Positions 25,235-35,751 of a DNA stretch of 64,000 nt are shown here, in pieces (the stretch's first letter is position 1; each line of letters begins with the position of its first letter). A program made the translations under genes and the position numbers. Source of the DNA: Micromonospora mirobrigensis. Lineage in GTDB: Bacteria; Actinomycetota; Actinomycetes; Mycobacteriales; Micromonosporaceae. The notes beneath the pieces are model-generated. The model searched no databases, was not told the origin of the DNA, and worked only from the letters and a program-made list of their open reading frames with translations. The stretch spans positions 155,116 through 219,115 of the forward strand of contig NZ_FMCX01000006.1 of NCBI RefSeq assembly GCF_900091555.1, in the 5' to 3' direction.

Positions 25235-26929
25235 ATGGACCTGTCGACCGTCGAGCTGCCCGAACTGCCGAGGCTGCTGGCCGCGCCCGCGCCGGGCTGG
25301 GTGGAGACCACCGACGTGATCGTGGTCGGGTCCGGCGTCGCCGGGCTCACCGCCGCGCTGCACCTGCGCGAGGCGGGGCTGCACGTCACCGTGGTCACCA
25401 AGGTCAACATCGATGACGGGTCGACCCGCTGGGCGCAGGGTGGCATCGCGGCCGTGCTCGACCCGGGGGACAGCCCGACCGCGCACGCGTACGACACCGA
25501 GGTGGCCGGGGTCGGGCTCTGCGACCCGGCGGCGGTGCGGGCGCTGGTGGAGGAGGGCCCGAGCCGGCTGCGCGAGCTGATGCGGATCGGTGCGGAGTTC
25601 GACCGCAACCCGGACGGCTCGCTGATGCTGACCCGCGAGGGCGGCCATCGGGCCGACCGGATCGTGCACGCCGGCGGCGACGCCACCGGGGCGGAGGTGC
25701 AGCGGGCGTTGCACGCGGCGGTCCGCCGCGACCCGTGGATCCGGCTGGTCGAGCACGCCCTGGTGCTGGACCTGCTGCGGGCGCCCGGCGACGGCCCGGA
25801 CGGGCTCGGCCCGGCCTGTGGGATCACCCTGCACGTGCTCGGCGAGGGCAGCGAGGACGGCGTCGGAGCGCTGCTGGCCCGGGCGGTGGTGCTCGCCACC
25901 GGCGGGATGGGGCAGGTCTTCGCGGCCACCACCAACCCGGCGGTCTCCACCGGCGACGGGGTGGCGCTGGCGATGCGGGCCGGCGCGGTGGTGACCGACG
26001 TGGAGTTCGTCCAGTTCCACCCGACGGCGCTGATCGTGCCCGAGGCGGCCCGGGTGCCGGGCGCGGGCCTGGCCCAGCAGCCGCTGGTCTCCGAGGCGCT
26101 GCGTGGCGAGGGCGCCCACCTGGTCGACGGCGACGGCAAGCGGTTCATGGTGGGCCAGCACGAGCTGGCCGAGCTGGCCCCCCGGGACGTGGTGGCCAAG
26201 GGCATCCACCGGGTGCTGCTGGCCAGCGGCGCGGACCATGTCTTCCTGGACGCCCGGCACCTGGGCGGCGACTTCCTGGCCGGGCGGTTCCCCACCATCG
26301 TGGCGTCCTGCCTGGCCATCGGGGTCGATCCGGCCACCGACCTGATCCCGGTCGCCCCGGCCGCGCACTACGCCTCCGGCGGGGTCCGCACCGACCTGCA
26401 CGGCCGCACCTCCATTCCCGGCCTGTACGCCTGCGGCGAGGTCGCCTGCACCGGCGTGCACGGCGCGAACCGGCTGGCCAGCAACTCGCTGCTGGAGGGG
26501 CTGGTCTTCTCCCGCCGGATCGCCGACGACATCGCGGCCGGGCTGCCCGAGCAGGCGAAGCCGGCGGAGACCGGGGCCTGGGTGGGCGGTGCCGGCTGGG
26601 TGGTGCCGGCGTCCGGCACGGCGGCCCTGCAACGGGCGATGACCCGGGGTGCGGGGGTGCTCCGGTCGGCGCAGACGCTGGCCGCGACAGCCGCCACGCT
26701 GACCGGGGTGGGGGCGGCGCGGGGCACCCCGCGGACCGCCGACTGGGAGGCGACGAACCTGATCACCGTGGCGTCGGCGCTGGTCGCGGCCGCGTACGCG
26801 CGCCGGGAGACCCGGGGTTGCCACTGGCGGGAGGACTTCCCGGCGGCCGACGAGCGGTGGCTGGGCCACCTCGTCGAGGGGGTCGGGGCGCAGGGTCGGA
26901 TGACGCAGCACTGGGAGGGACACCGGTGA
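25235..26929 (+). CDS. nadB: L-aspartate oxidase
   Basis: Oxidises L-aspartate to iminoaspartate, the first step of de novo NAD synthesis. The 564-residue flavoprotein has the FAD-binding VIVVGSGVAGLTAALHLREAG, the active-site region STRWAQGGIAAVLDPGD, EFVQFHPTAL and AACGEVACTGVHGANRLASNSLLEGLV-type succinate dehydrogenase/NadB motifs (here YACGEVACTGVHGANRLA). ATG 25235 is chosen; a TTG four codons earlier is possible. The stop overlaps the first minicistron of the 59-bp array. nadA is not in the window. Confidence 0.95.
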   Translation: MDLSTVELPELPRLLAAPAPGWVETTDVIVVGSGVAGLTAALHLREAGLHVTVVTKVNIDDGSTRWAQGGIAAVLDPGDSPTAHAYDTEVAGVGLCDPAAVRALVEEGPSRLRELMRIGAEFDRNPDGSLMLTREGGHRADRIVHAGGDATGAEVQRALHAAVRRDPWIRLVEHALVLDLLRAPGDGPDGLGPACGITLHVLGEGSEDGVGALLARAVVLATGGMGQVFAATTNPAVSTGDGVALAMRAGAVVTDVEFVQFHPTALIVPEAARVPGAGLAQQPLVSEALRGEGAHLVDGDGKRFMVGQHELAELAPRDVVAKGIHRVLLASGADHVFLDARHLGGDFLAGRFPTIVASCLAIGVDPATDLIPVAPAAHYASGGVRTDLHGRTSIPGLYACGEVACTGVHGANRLASNSLLEGLVFSRRIADDIAAGLPEQAKPAETGAWVGGAGWVVPASGTAALQRAMTRGAGVLRSAQTLAATAATLTGVGAARGTPRTADWEATNLITVASALVAAAYARRETRGCHWREDFPAADERWLGHLVEGVGAQGRMTQHWEGHR

Positions 26930-27160
26930 GTGCGAGGAGTGAGCCGGTTTTGCGAGCCCCGCAGTCACGAACAGAGGAGACACGGTGAGTGCGAGGAGTG
27001 AGCCGGTTTTGCGAGCCCCGCAGTCACGAACAGAGGAGACACGGTGAGTGCGAGGAGTGAGCCGGTTTTGCGAGCCCCGCAGTCACGAACAGAGGAGACA
27101 CGGTGAGTGCGAGGAGTGAGCCGGTTTTGCGAGCCCCGCAGTCACGAACAGAGGAGACAC
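26926..27160 (+). repeat. Four tandem 59-bp repeats between nadB and nadC
   Basis: Units start at 26926, 26985, 27044 and 27103 and are essentially identical. The repeat ends with a GAGGAG ribosome-binding site, five spacer bases and GTG, so the last copy supplies the nadC ribosome-binding site. Array length is likely to change by slippage or recombination. Confidence 0.97.
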
Positions 27161-27165
27161 AGTGA
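26926..27165 (+). other. Chain of four coupled 20-codon minicistrons
   Basis: Each unit carries GTG plus 19 codons encoding VSARSEPVLRAPQSRTEETR (last copy ends TEETQ), then TGA, at 26926-26988, 26985-27047, 27044-27106 and 27103-27165. Every stop overlaps the next GTG as GTGA. The first GTG overlaps the nadB stop and has its own GGGAGGG site; the last TGA overlaps the nadC GTG at 27162. Ribosomes could therefore pass from nadB to nadC only through the chain or by new initiation. Whether the peptides matter is unknown. Confidence 0.55.
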
Positions 27166-28058
27166 TCGAGTCGACGGAGCGGGCGCTGGCGGCGGCTGGG
27201 CTGGACCCGGCACGGGTACGGCGGGTGATCGTCGACGCGCTGACCGAGGACCTCGGGCCGGAGTTCCGCGACGTCACCAGCGTCGCGACGATTCCCGCCG
27301 AGCAGACCGACACCGCCGACCTGGTCGCCCGCGCCGACGGTGTGGTGGCCGGGCTGGCCGTGGCGGCGGCCGTGTTCGAGCTGGTCGGCGAGGTGACCGG
27401 CGCGGAGCGTACGGTCGAGGTGTCTCTGGTCGCCCACGACGGGCAGCGGGTGGCGCGCGGCGACGTGCTGGCCACGGTGACCGGCCCGACCCGGCTGCTG
27501 CTCACCGCGGAGCGGACGGCGCTGAACCTGCTCTGCCGGATGTCCGGGGTGGCCACCCACACCCGGTCCTGGGCGGACGCCCTGGCCGGCACGAAGGCGA
27601 TGGTGCTGGACACCCGGAAGACCACGCCGGGCCTGCGGATGTTGGAGAAGTACGCGGTCCGCGCCGGCGGGGGCACCAACAAGCGGATGGGCCTGCACGA
27701 CGTCGCGATGGTCAAGGACAACCACAAGTTGGCGGCCGGCGGCGTTGCGCCCGCCTACCGGCGGGTCCGCCAGGCGTTCCCGGACGTGCCGGTGCAGGTG
27801 GAGGTGGACACCCTGGCCGAGGCGGTGGAGGCGGTCGAGGCGGGCGCCGACTTCCTGCTGCTGGACAACATGACTCCGGCGCAGCTGCGCGAGGTGGTCG
27901 CGGCGGTGGGTGACCGGGCGGAGTTGGAGGCGACCGGCGGGCTGACCCTGCCGGTGGCCGCCGAGTACGGCGCGACCGGCGTCGACTTCATCTCGGTCGG
28001 CGCGTTGACCCACTCCTCGCCGATCCTGGACATCGCCCTCGATCTGCGCTCCGAATAG
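27162..28058 (+). CDS. nadC: Nicotinate-nucleotide pyrophosphorylase (quinolinate phosphoribosyltransferase)
   Basis: Forms nicotinate mononucleotide from quinolinate and PRPP. The 298-residue protein has the N-terminal EDLGPEFRDVTS, the ERTALNLLCRMSGVATHT block, the PRPP/quinolinate-binding DTRKTTPGLRMLEKYAV and KDNHKLAAGG, then VEVDTLAEAVEAVEAGADFLLLDN and LEATGGLT. GTG 27162 is preceded by GAGGAG. Its stop TAG (28056-28058) is part of the -10 element of coaX. Confidence 0.95.
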   Translation: MIESTERALAAAGLDPARVRRVIVDALTEDLGPEFRDVTSVATIPAEQTDTADLVARADGVVAGLAVAAAVFELVGEVTGAERTVEVSLVAHDGQRVARGDVLATVTGPTRLLLTAERTALNLLCRMSGVATHTRSWADALAGTKAMVLDTRKTTPGLRMLEKYAVRAGGGTNKRMGLHDVAMVKDNHKLAAGGVAPAYRRVRQAFPDVPVQVEVDTLAEAVEAVEAGADFLLLDNMTPAQLREVVAAVGDRAELEATGGLTLPVAAEYGATGVDFISVGALTHSSPILDIALDLRSE

Positions 28059-28061
28059 GCT
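28056..28061 (+). promoter_or_regulatory. Leaderless -10 element of coaX overlapping the nadC stop
   Basis: TAGGCT, whose TAG is the nadC stop codon, followed by six bases and GTG 28068. Confidence 0.5.
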
Positions 28062-28067
28062 GCGGCT

Positions 28068-28826
28068 GTGCTGCTCTGCATCGACATCGGAAACACCAAC
28101 ACCGTGCTGGCGACCTTCGACGGTGACAAGCTGGTGCACTCGTGGCGGATCAAGACCGACGCCCGTTCCACCGCGGACGAGCTGGGGCTGATGTTCCGTG
28201 GGCTGCTGGCCGGTGACGCCGTGGAGATCACCGGGGTGGCCGCCTGCTCGACCGTGCCGGCCGCGCTGCGCTCGCTGCGCACCATGCTGTCCCGGTACTA
28301 CGCGGACCTGCCCAGCGTGATCGTCGAGCCGGGGGTACGCACCGGCGTGCAGCTGGCCATCGACAACCCGAAGGAGGTCGGCTCCGACCGGGTGGTGAAC
28401 ACGCTGGCGGCGTACACCCTCTACGGCGGGCCGTCGATCGTGGTCGACTTCGGCACCACCACCAACTTCGATGTGATCAGCGGTCGGGGCGAGTTCCTCG
28501 GCGGGGCGTTCGCGCCGGGCATCGAGATCTCCTTCGACGCGCTCGCCGCCCGGGCCGCCCAGCTGCGCAAGGTGGAGGCGACGAAGCCGCGGTCGGTGAT
28601 CGGCAAGAACACCGTGGAGTGCCTCCAGTCCGGGCTCTACTTCGGGTTCGCCGGGCAGGTGGACCGGATCGTCGAGCGGATGACCGAGGAGTTGGGCGAG
28701 GTCAAGGCGGTGATCGCGACCGGGGGGTTGGCGTCGTTGGTGATCAACGAGTGTCGGACGATCACGCATCACGAGCCGATGATCACGCTCATTGGCCTGC
28801 GAATGGTCTATGAACGCAACGTCTGA
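28068..28826 (+). CDS. coaX: Type III pantothenate kinase
   Basis: Phosphorylates pantothenate, the first step of coenzyme A synthesis. The 252-residue ASKHA-fold enzyme has CIDIGNTNTVLATF (phosphate 1), KEVGSDRVVNTLAAY, VVDFGTTTNFDVI (phosphate 2), GGAFAPGIEIS and IATGGLASLV. Together with panC and panD upstream it covers aspartate to phosphopantothenate. A leaderless TAGGCT element supports the GTG start, and a hairpin follows the stop. Confidence 0.95.
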   Translation: MLLCIDIGNTNTVLATFDGDKLVHSWRIKTDARSTADELGLMFRGLLAGDAVEITGVAACSTVPAALRSLRTMLSRYYADLPSVIVEPGVRTGVQLAIDNPKEVGSDRVVNTLAAYTLYGGPSIVVDFGTTTNFDVISGRGEFLGGAFAPGIEISFDALAARAAQLRKVEATKPRSVIGKNTVECLQSGLYFGFAGQVDRIVERMTEELGEVKAVIATGGLASLVINECRTITHHEPMITLIGLRMVYERNV

Positions 28827-28833
28827 GTGTGGG

Positions 28834-28856
28834 GGTTTCCGGGCTGCCCGGAAACC
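28834..28856. terminator. Bidirectional terminator hairpin after coaX
   Basis: A 10-bp stem (GGTTTCCGGG and complement) with a three-base loop, between the convergent coaX and methyltransferase genes (28866). Confidence 0.7.
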
Positions 28857-28865
28857 TTCGGTGGC

Positions 28866-29609
28866 TCAGGTTCGTCGGGTGGCTCTGAGGACGATCGTCC
28901 GGTAGGGGAGATCCACCCCCTGCTTGTCGGCCAGGTCGGGGTGGGTCCGGAAGAGGTCCGCCAGCTCGTGGTCGATTCGTTGTTGCTCGCTCGGGGTGGC
29001 GGTGAGCCAGTAGGAGCGGGTGTGGAGCATGGCGATCACCTCGGTGGGGGTGAGGGTGGTCCTGTGCTCGAATTCCCCCACCTCCGGCGGCTCGAAGTCG
29101 GGGCCGAAGTCGGTGTACCTGTCGACGACGCTGGCGGCGTTGTCGCCGAGGTGGGCGATGCGGGTCAGCTCGGCGACCCAGGAGATCCGCTCGTCGCGGA
29201 GGTTCCAGACCGGGGCGAAGGTGCCGCCGGGGCGCAGCACGCGGGCGATCTCGGGGTGGGCCTTCTCGCGGTCGAACCAGTGGCAGGCCTGACCGACCAG
29301 CACGGCGTCCGCCGCCCCGTCCGGCAGCGGCACCGACTCGGCGCTGCCGGCCAGCGCCGCCGTACCGAACGTGGCGGCCGCCAGTTGCGCCCGCATCCCC
29401 GGGTCCGGTTCCACGGGTACGACCTGGTGTCCGAGTTCGAGCACGCCCCGGGTCAGGATTCCGGTGCCCGCCCCGAGGTCCACCACCCGGGCCGGCGCGG
29501 GCCGGCCGTCGAGCGCCCAGCGCAGCGCCGCGCGCGGATAGCGGGGCCGGAACCTGTCGTACTCGGCGGCGGCGACCCCGAAGGAAAGGGCCTGAGTGGG
29601 GTCGGTCAT
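28866..29609 (-). CDS. Class I SAM-dependent methyltransferase
   Basis: A 247-residue Methyltransf_11/25-type enzyme: AEYDRFRPRYPRAAL, SAM motif I VVDLGAGTGILTRGVLELG, the VEPDPGMRAQL acidic loop, GQACHWFDREKA and ARVLRPGGTFAPVWN. HWF after the acidic loop resembles trans-aconitate/YcgJ-like methyltransferases; the substrate cannot be read. ATG 29609 follows a leaderless TAACCT element. It is divergent from lysS with a 92-bp gap. Confidence 0.85.
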   Translation of the reverse strand: MTDPTQALSFGVAAAEYDRFRPRYPRAALRWALDGRPAPARVVDLGAGTGILTRGVLELGHQVVPVEPDPGMRAQLAAATFGTAALAGSAESVPLPDGAADAVLVGQACHWFDREKAHPEIARVLRPGGTFAPVWNLRDERISWVAELTRIAHLGDNAASVVDRYTDFGPDFEPPEVGEFEHRTTLTPTEVIAMLHTRSYWLTATPSEQQRIDHELADLFRTHPDLADKQGVDLPYRTIVLRATRRT

Positions 29610-29616
29610 GGGCCGG

Positions 29617-29622
29617 AGGTTA
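29617..29622 (-). promoter_or_regulatory. Leaderless -10 element of the methyltransferase gene
   Basis: On the minus strand TAACCT is followed by seven bases and ATG 29609. Confidence 0.5.
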
Positions 29623-29701
29623 TCCCGTAACGGCAACCTGACCACTTGAGTACGCTCATACGCTGACCCGCCCAATTCGCCACAGCCTGAGGAAGCGTGC
29701 C

Positions 29702-31210
29702 GTGACCGAGCAGAACGCCGTGCCAGTGGACCCCGCCGACGACCTTCCCGAGCAGATGAAGGTCCGCCGGGAGAAGCGGGACCGGATGCTCGCCGACGGC
29801 GTCGAGCCGTACCCGGTCGGTTTCGCCCGGACCAGCACGCTGGCCGAGATCCGCGAGCGCTACGCCGAGCTGCCGACGGACACCGCGACCGGCGACGAGG
29901 TGTCGGTCACCGGGCGGGTGATCTTCGTGCGGAACACCGGCAAGCTCTGCTTCGCCACCCTGCGCGACGGCGACGGCACCGAGTTGCAGGCCATGCTCTC
30001 GCTGGACCGGGTGGGTGCCGAGCGGCTGGACGACTGGAAGCGGCTGGTCGACCTGGGTGACCTGGTCGGGGTCACCGGCGAGGTGATCACCAGCCGCCGG
30101 GGCGAGCTCTCCGTGCTGGCCCGGGAGTGGGCGGTCACCGCCAAGGCGCTGCGCCCGTTGCCGGTGGCGCACAAGCCGCTGGGCGAGGAGGCCCGGGTCC
30201 GGCAGCGGTACGTGGACCTGATCGTGCGCCCGCAGGCCCGGCAGATGGTGCGGACCCGGGCGGCCGCGGTGCGCAGTCTGCGGGACTCGTTGCACGGCGC
30301 GGGATTCATCGAGGTCGAGACCCCGATGTTGCAGTTGCTGCACGGTGGCGCGGCGGCCCGCCCATTCGTGACCCACAGCAATGCGCTCGACACCGATCTG
30401 TATCTGCGAATCGCGCCGGAGCTTTTCCTGAAGCGCACCGTGGTCGGCGGCGTCGAGCGGGTCTTCGAGATCAACCGCAACTTCCGTAATGAGGGCATCG
30501 ACTCGACGCACTCCGCGGAGTTCGCGATGCTGGAGGCGTACCAGGCGTACGGCGACTACGACACGATGGCCGAGCTGACCCGCAATCTGGTGCAGCAGGC
30601 GGCGATCGCGGTCAGCGGCTCGACGGTGGTCACGCACGCCGACGGCACCGAGTTCGATCTGGGTGGCGAGTGGCGATCGGTGACGCTGTTCGGTGTCCTT
30701 TCCGAGGCGCTCGGCGAGGAGGTCACGGTCCGCACCGACCGCACCCGGCTGGTCGAGTACGCCGACAAGGTCGGGCTCTCCGTCGACCCGAAGTGGGGGC
30801 CCGGCAAGCTGGCCGAGGAGCTCTTCGAGGAGTTGGTGGTGCCGTCCCTCCAGGCGCCCACCTTCGTGCGGGACTACCCCGAGGAGACCAGCCCGTTGAC
30901 CCGGGCGCACCGCAGCGAGCCGGGGCTGACCGAGAAGTGGGACCTGTACGTCCGCGGCTTCGAGCTGGGCACCGCGTACTCCGAGCTGGTCGACCCGGTG
31001 GTGCAGCGGGATCGGCTGGTGAAGCAGGCGCAGCTGGCCGCCCGCGGCGACGACGAGGCCATGCCGCTGGACGAGGACTTTCTCCGCGCCATGGAGTACG
31101 GAATGCCGCCGGCCGGCGGTATGGGAATGGGAATCGACCGCTTGCTGATGGCGCTGACCGGCCTCGGAATTCGGGAAACGATCCTCTTCCCCATGGTCCG
31201 CCCGGAGTAG
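29702..31210 (+). CDS. lysS: Lysyl-tRNA synthetase, class II
   Basis: The 502-residue synthetase has an N-terminal OB fold (about residues 60-165: VSVTGRVIFVRNTGKLCFATL) and a class II core: motif 1 region with GFIEVETPMLQLLHGGAAARPF, motif 2 FEINRNFRNEGIDSTHSAEF and motif 3 GGMGMGIDRLLMALTG. It charges tRNA-Lys in the cytoplasm. The start is GTG 29702. lysS-lsr2-clpC is the mycobacterial order (Rv3598c-Rv3596c). Confidence 0.95.
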   Translation: MTEQNAVPVDPADDLPEQMKVRREKRDRMLADGVEPYPVGFARTSTLAEIRERYAELPTDTATGDEVSVTGRVIFVRNTGKLCFATLRDGDGTELQAMLSLDRVGAERLDDWKRLVDLGDLVGVTGEVITSRRGELSVLAREWAVTAKALRPLPVAHKPLGEEARVRQRYVDLIVRPQARQMVRTRAAAVRSLRDSLHGAGFIEVETPMLQLLHGGAAARPFVTHSNALDTDLYLRIAPELFLKRTVVGGVERVFEINRNFRNEGIDSTHSAEFAMLEAYQAYGDYDTMAELTRNLVQQAAIAVSGSTVVTHADGTEFDLGGEWRSVTLFGVLSEALGEEVTVRTDRTRLVEYADKVGLSVDPKWGPGKLAEELFEELVVPSLQAPTFVRDYPEETSPLTRAHRSEPGLTEKWDLYVRGFELGTAYSELVDPVVQRDRLVKQAQLAARGDDEAMPLDEDFLRAMEYGMPPAGGMGMGIDRLLMALTGLGIRETILFPMVRPE

Positions 31211-31244
31211 CCGCCGCGTCAGTCGTCCCCGGCTCGTTACCGCA

Positions 31245-31290
31245 TCCTATTGACGGAGCAAGCATCGGGCACGCTATCGTGCTCCTATTG
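31245..31290 (+). promoter_or_regulatory. lsr2 promoter region with TCCTATTG direct repeats
   Basis: TTGACG (31250-31255) and TATCGT (31275-31280), spaced 19 bases, form a plausible promoter. TCCTATTG occurs at 31245-31252 and 31283-31290, a 38-bp period, bracketing it and suggesting a regulator or autoregulatory site. Confidence 0.4.
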
Positions 31291-31321
31291 CAGGACTCCC
31301 TGCTCGAAAGGAATGTGGGAC

Positions 31322-31672
31322 GTGGCCAAGCAGATCATTCACAAGCTGGTCGATGACCTGGACGGCGGGGACGCGGACGAGACCGTCAAGTTCGCCCTCG
31401 ACGGCGTTCAGTACGAGATCGACCTGTCGGCCAAGAACGCCGAGAAATTGCGTGACGTATTCGCGCAGTACATCGCGCACGGCACCAAGGTCGGGCGGGG
31501 CGGCGTGGTGGTCGGCGGTCGCGCGGCCCGGGGCCGCGGCGGCGCCACCGCCGACCGTGAGCAGAACAAGGCGATCCGGGAGTGGGCCAAGAAGTCCGGC
31601 CGGGACATCTCCGACCGGGGGCGCATCCCGCAGGAGATCGTCGACGAGTACCACTCGAAGGCGGGTCACTGA
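31322..31672 (+). CDS. lsr2: Nucleoid-associated xenogeneic silencer Lsr2
   Basis: The 116-residue DNA-binding protein coats AT-rich DNA. It has the N-terminal oligomerisation domain (AKQIIHKLVDDLDGGDADETVKF..., YEIDLSAKNAEKLRDVFAQYI), a basic Gly/Arg linker and the C-terminal domain IREWAKKSGRDISDRGRIP with the AT-hook-like RGR. GTG 31322 gives the family start MAKQIIHKL and is served by AAAGGA at the right distance; an in-frame ATG at 31313 would sit on that site. Confidence 0.95.
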   Translation: MAKQIIHKLVDDLDGGDADETVKFALDGVQYEIDLSAKNAEKLRDVFAQYIAHGTKVGRGGVVVGGRAARGRGGATADREQNKAIREWAKKSGRDISDRGRIPQEIVDEYHSKAGH

Positions 31673-31697
31673 GCGGATCCCCGCACGGGGCGACATC

Positions 31698-31734
31698 GAC
31701 GCCGGGCCGGAGCACCTCTCTCCGGGCCGGCGTC
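31698..31734. terminator. Terminator hairpin after lsr2
   Basis: 15-bp arms 31698-31712 and 31720-31734 with one mismatch and a seven-base loop, 26 bp after the stop. Confidence 0.65.
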
Positions 31735-31819
31735 GCCCCATCCGGTCTGTCCCGTTTCGCGCTACCTGTCGCGTCTGTCGTTCCCGGCGCGGGCGGGAAG
31801 AACCCGGTCGGGTCAGGCG

Positions 31820-31862
31820 TTGTCCACAGGCAGTGGAGAGCCCGTCCACACCCTGTGGATGA
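31820..31862. promoter_or_regulatory. Cluster of three DnaA-box-like sequences
   Basis: TTGTCCACA (31820-31828) equals the actinobacterial DnaA box. CCGTCCACA (31842-31850) and, on the minus strand, TCATCCACA (31854-31862) are near matches. Their spacing and opposed orientation suggest a titration or regulatory site rather than oriC. Confidence 0.45.
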
Positions 31863-31923
31863 CCTACGGCGGGCACCGGTTCCGGCCGTACGCGGCCCGG
31901 CGGCCCCTTCACCGGTGGTTCGA

Positions 31924-31941
31924 ATTTCGCTCTGCGCGTAC
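31924..31941. promoter_or_regulatory. Candidate ClgR box upstream of clpC
   Basis: ATTTCGCTCTGCGCGTAC keeps the CGC/GCG core and flanks of the actinobacterial ClgR motif (WNNWCGCYNANRGCGWWS) but deviates at two positions. ClgR activates clp genes in actinobacteria, so the position is sensible. Confidence 0.3.
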
Positions 31942-32145
31942 AGGCGGGGTCCAGGAACACCTCCTGAGCGCGGATGGTTGGTCAAAACGACGCGTACACG
32001 GCTTTTGGCGGGGACACACGACCTCAGCGGAGTCGGTCAGCGGCGATAGAGTAATGAGGCACGGACGCCCGTCCCGGACGTCCGCGCACCGGCCCCGCCA
32101 AGATCTTGACCATCAAGGCGCACGGCACGTGAGGAGCACGAGGGC

Positions 32146-34686
<2,541 letters not shown>

Positions 34687-34705
34687 CGCCGGACGGAAGT
34701 GACAG

Positions 34706-34750
34706 GGCGACGGCCCCGGTAGGCGAGAGCCACCGGGGCCGTCGCCTTTT
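34706..34750. terminator. Strong bidirectional terminator clpC/mutY
   Basis: Perfect 15-bp arms (GGCGACGGCCCCGGT and complement, 34706-34720 and 34732-34746) with an 11-base loop followed by TTTT. It lies between convergent clpC and mutY. Confidence 0.85.
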
Positions 34751-35655
34751 CAGTAGGTGGGGACCGGGGCCGGTGGTCCGTCGCCGAGGAGGCGGAAGGC
34801 GTCCTCACCAACCGGTTCCACGAGGCCGTCGGTGACCAGCCCGGCCAGTGCCCTGGCCCGTTGCACGTCGTCCGACCACACCTGGTCGAGGCGCTGGTGC
34901 GGCACCGGGCCGGTGGCCTCCCGGAGCACCGCGAGCAGCAGGCCGCGTACCTGACGGTCGGTGCCGGCGTACCGCTGGGGGCGGCGGGTCGGGCCGGCGG
35001 GCGCCTCCTGGCCGGAGGCCCGCCACGCGCAGGTCGACTCGACCGGGCACTGCGGGCAGCGGGGGGAGCGGGCGGTGCAGACGATCGCCCCGAGTTCCAT
35101 GAAGGCGGCGCTGGCCAGCGCGGCGGCGGCCGGTTCGGCGGGGAGCAGCTCCTCGCAGGCGACCAGGTCGGCGGGGCGGGTGGTCGGGCCGGCGTCCGGT
35201 TCCCCGGCGATGGCGCGGCAGACCACCCGGCGGACGTTCGTGTCTACCACCGGGTGCCGCTGCCCGTACGCGAACGCCGCCACCGCCCGCGCGGTGTACG
35301 TGCCGACGCCGGGCAGGGCAAGCAGCTGGTCGAGGCGGTCCGGCACCTCGCCGCCGTGTCGTTCGACGATCGCCACCGCGCAGTCGCGCAGGCGTACCGC
35401 CCGGCGGGGGTAGCCGAGCCGGCCCCACATCCGGATCGCCTCGGCGGGGGTGTCGGCGGCCAGCGCGGCGGGAGTGGGCCAGCGGGTCAGCCAGGCGTGC
35501 CAGGCGGGCAGCACCCGGACGACGGGGGTCTGCTGGAGCATGACCTCGCTGACCAGGATCGCCCAGGCGCCGACGCCGGGCTCCCGCCAGGGCAGGTCGC
35601 GGGCGTTCTGCTCGTACCACCGGGTGACCTGGGTGGCGAAAGTGGGCTCAGACAT
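34750..35655 (-). CDS. mutY: A/G-specific adenine glycosylase
   Basis: Removes adenine mispaired with 8-oxoguanine. The 301-residue protein has the catalytic Glu in SEVMLQQTPVVRVLP, helix-hairpin-helix LALPGVGTYTARAVAAFA, catalytic Asp in HPVVDTNVRRVVCR and the Fe-S ligands in the CxxxxxxCxxCxxxxxC pattern of CTARSPRCPQCPVESTC. It is somewhat short because it lacks an extended MutT-like C-terminal domain, as in many actinobacterial MutY proteins. ATG 35655 is chosen for family fit; it is divergent from the ACT-domain gene. Confidence 0.93.
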   Translation of the reverse strand: MSEPTFATQVTRWYEQNARDLPWREPGVGAWAILVSEVMLQQTPVVRVLPAWHAWLTRWPTPAALAADTPAEAIRMWGRLGYPRRAVRLRDCAVAIVERHGGEVPDRLDQLLALPGVGTYTARAVAAFAYGQRHPVVDTNVRRVVCRAIAGEPDAGPTTRPADLVACEELLPAEPAAAALASAAFMELGAIVCTARSPRCPQCPVESTCAWRASGQEAPAGPTRRPQRYAGTDRQVRGLLLAVLREATGPVPHQRLDQVWSDDVQRARALAGLVTDGLVEPVGEDAFRLLGDGPPAPVPTY

Positions 35656-35751
35656 CGCGCCGACGATGATGTCACGGGTGGCTTTCCCGCAGGATGGGCG
35701 GGCCGGGCGGGCCGGCGTGGCTCCGCCCGGGGCGCGGGGCAGAATGTCCGG

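Larger units (their letters stand above)
31673..32145. other. 473-bp intergenic region lsr2-clpC
   Basis: Contains the lsr2 terminator, three DnaA-box-like sequences, a ClgR-box-like sequence and the clpC promoter (TAGAGT at 32046-32051). No gene is supported; short open frames lack coding character. Confidence 0.6.

Noticed and set aside
26926..27165. CRISPR array between nadB and nadC
   Set aside because: Units are contiguous 59-bp tandem repeats with no unique spacers and no cas genes.
31820..31862. DnaA boxes as a replication origin
   Set aside because: Only three boxes, no AT-rich unwinding element, and no dnaA, dnaN or rpmH nearby.
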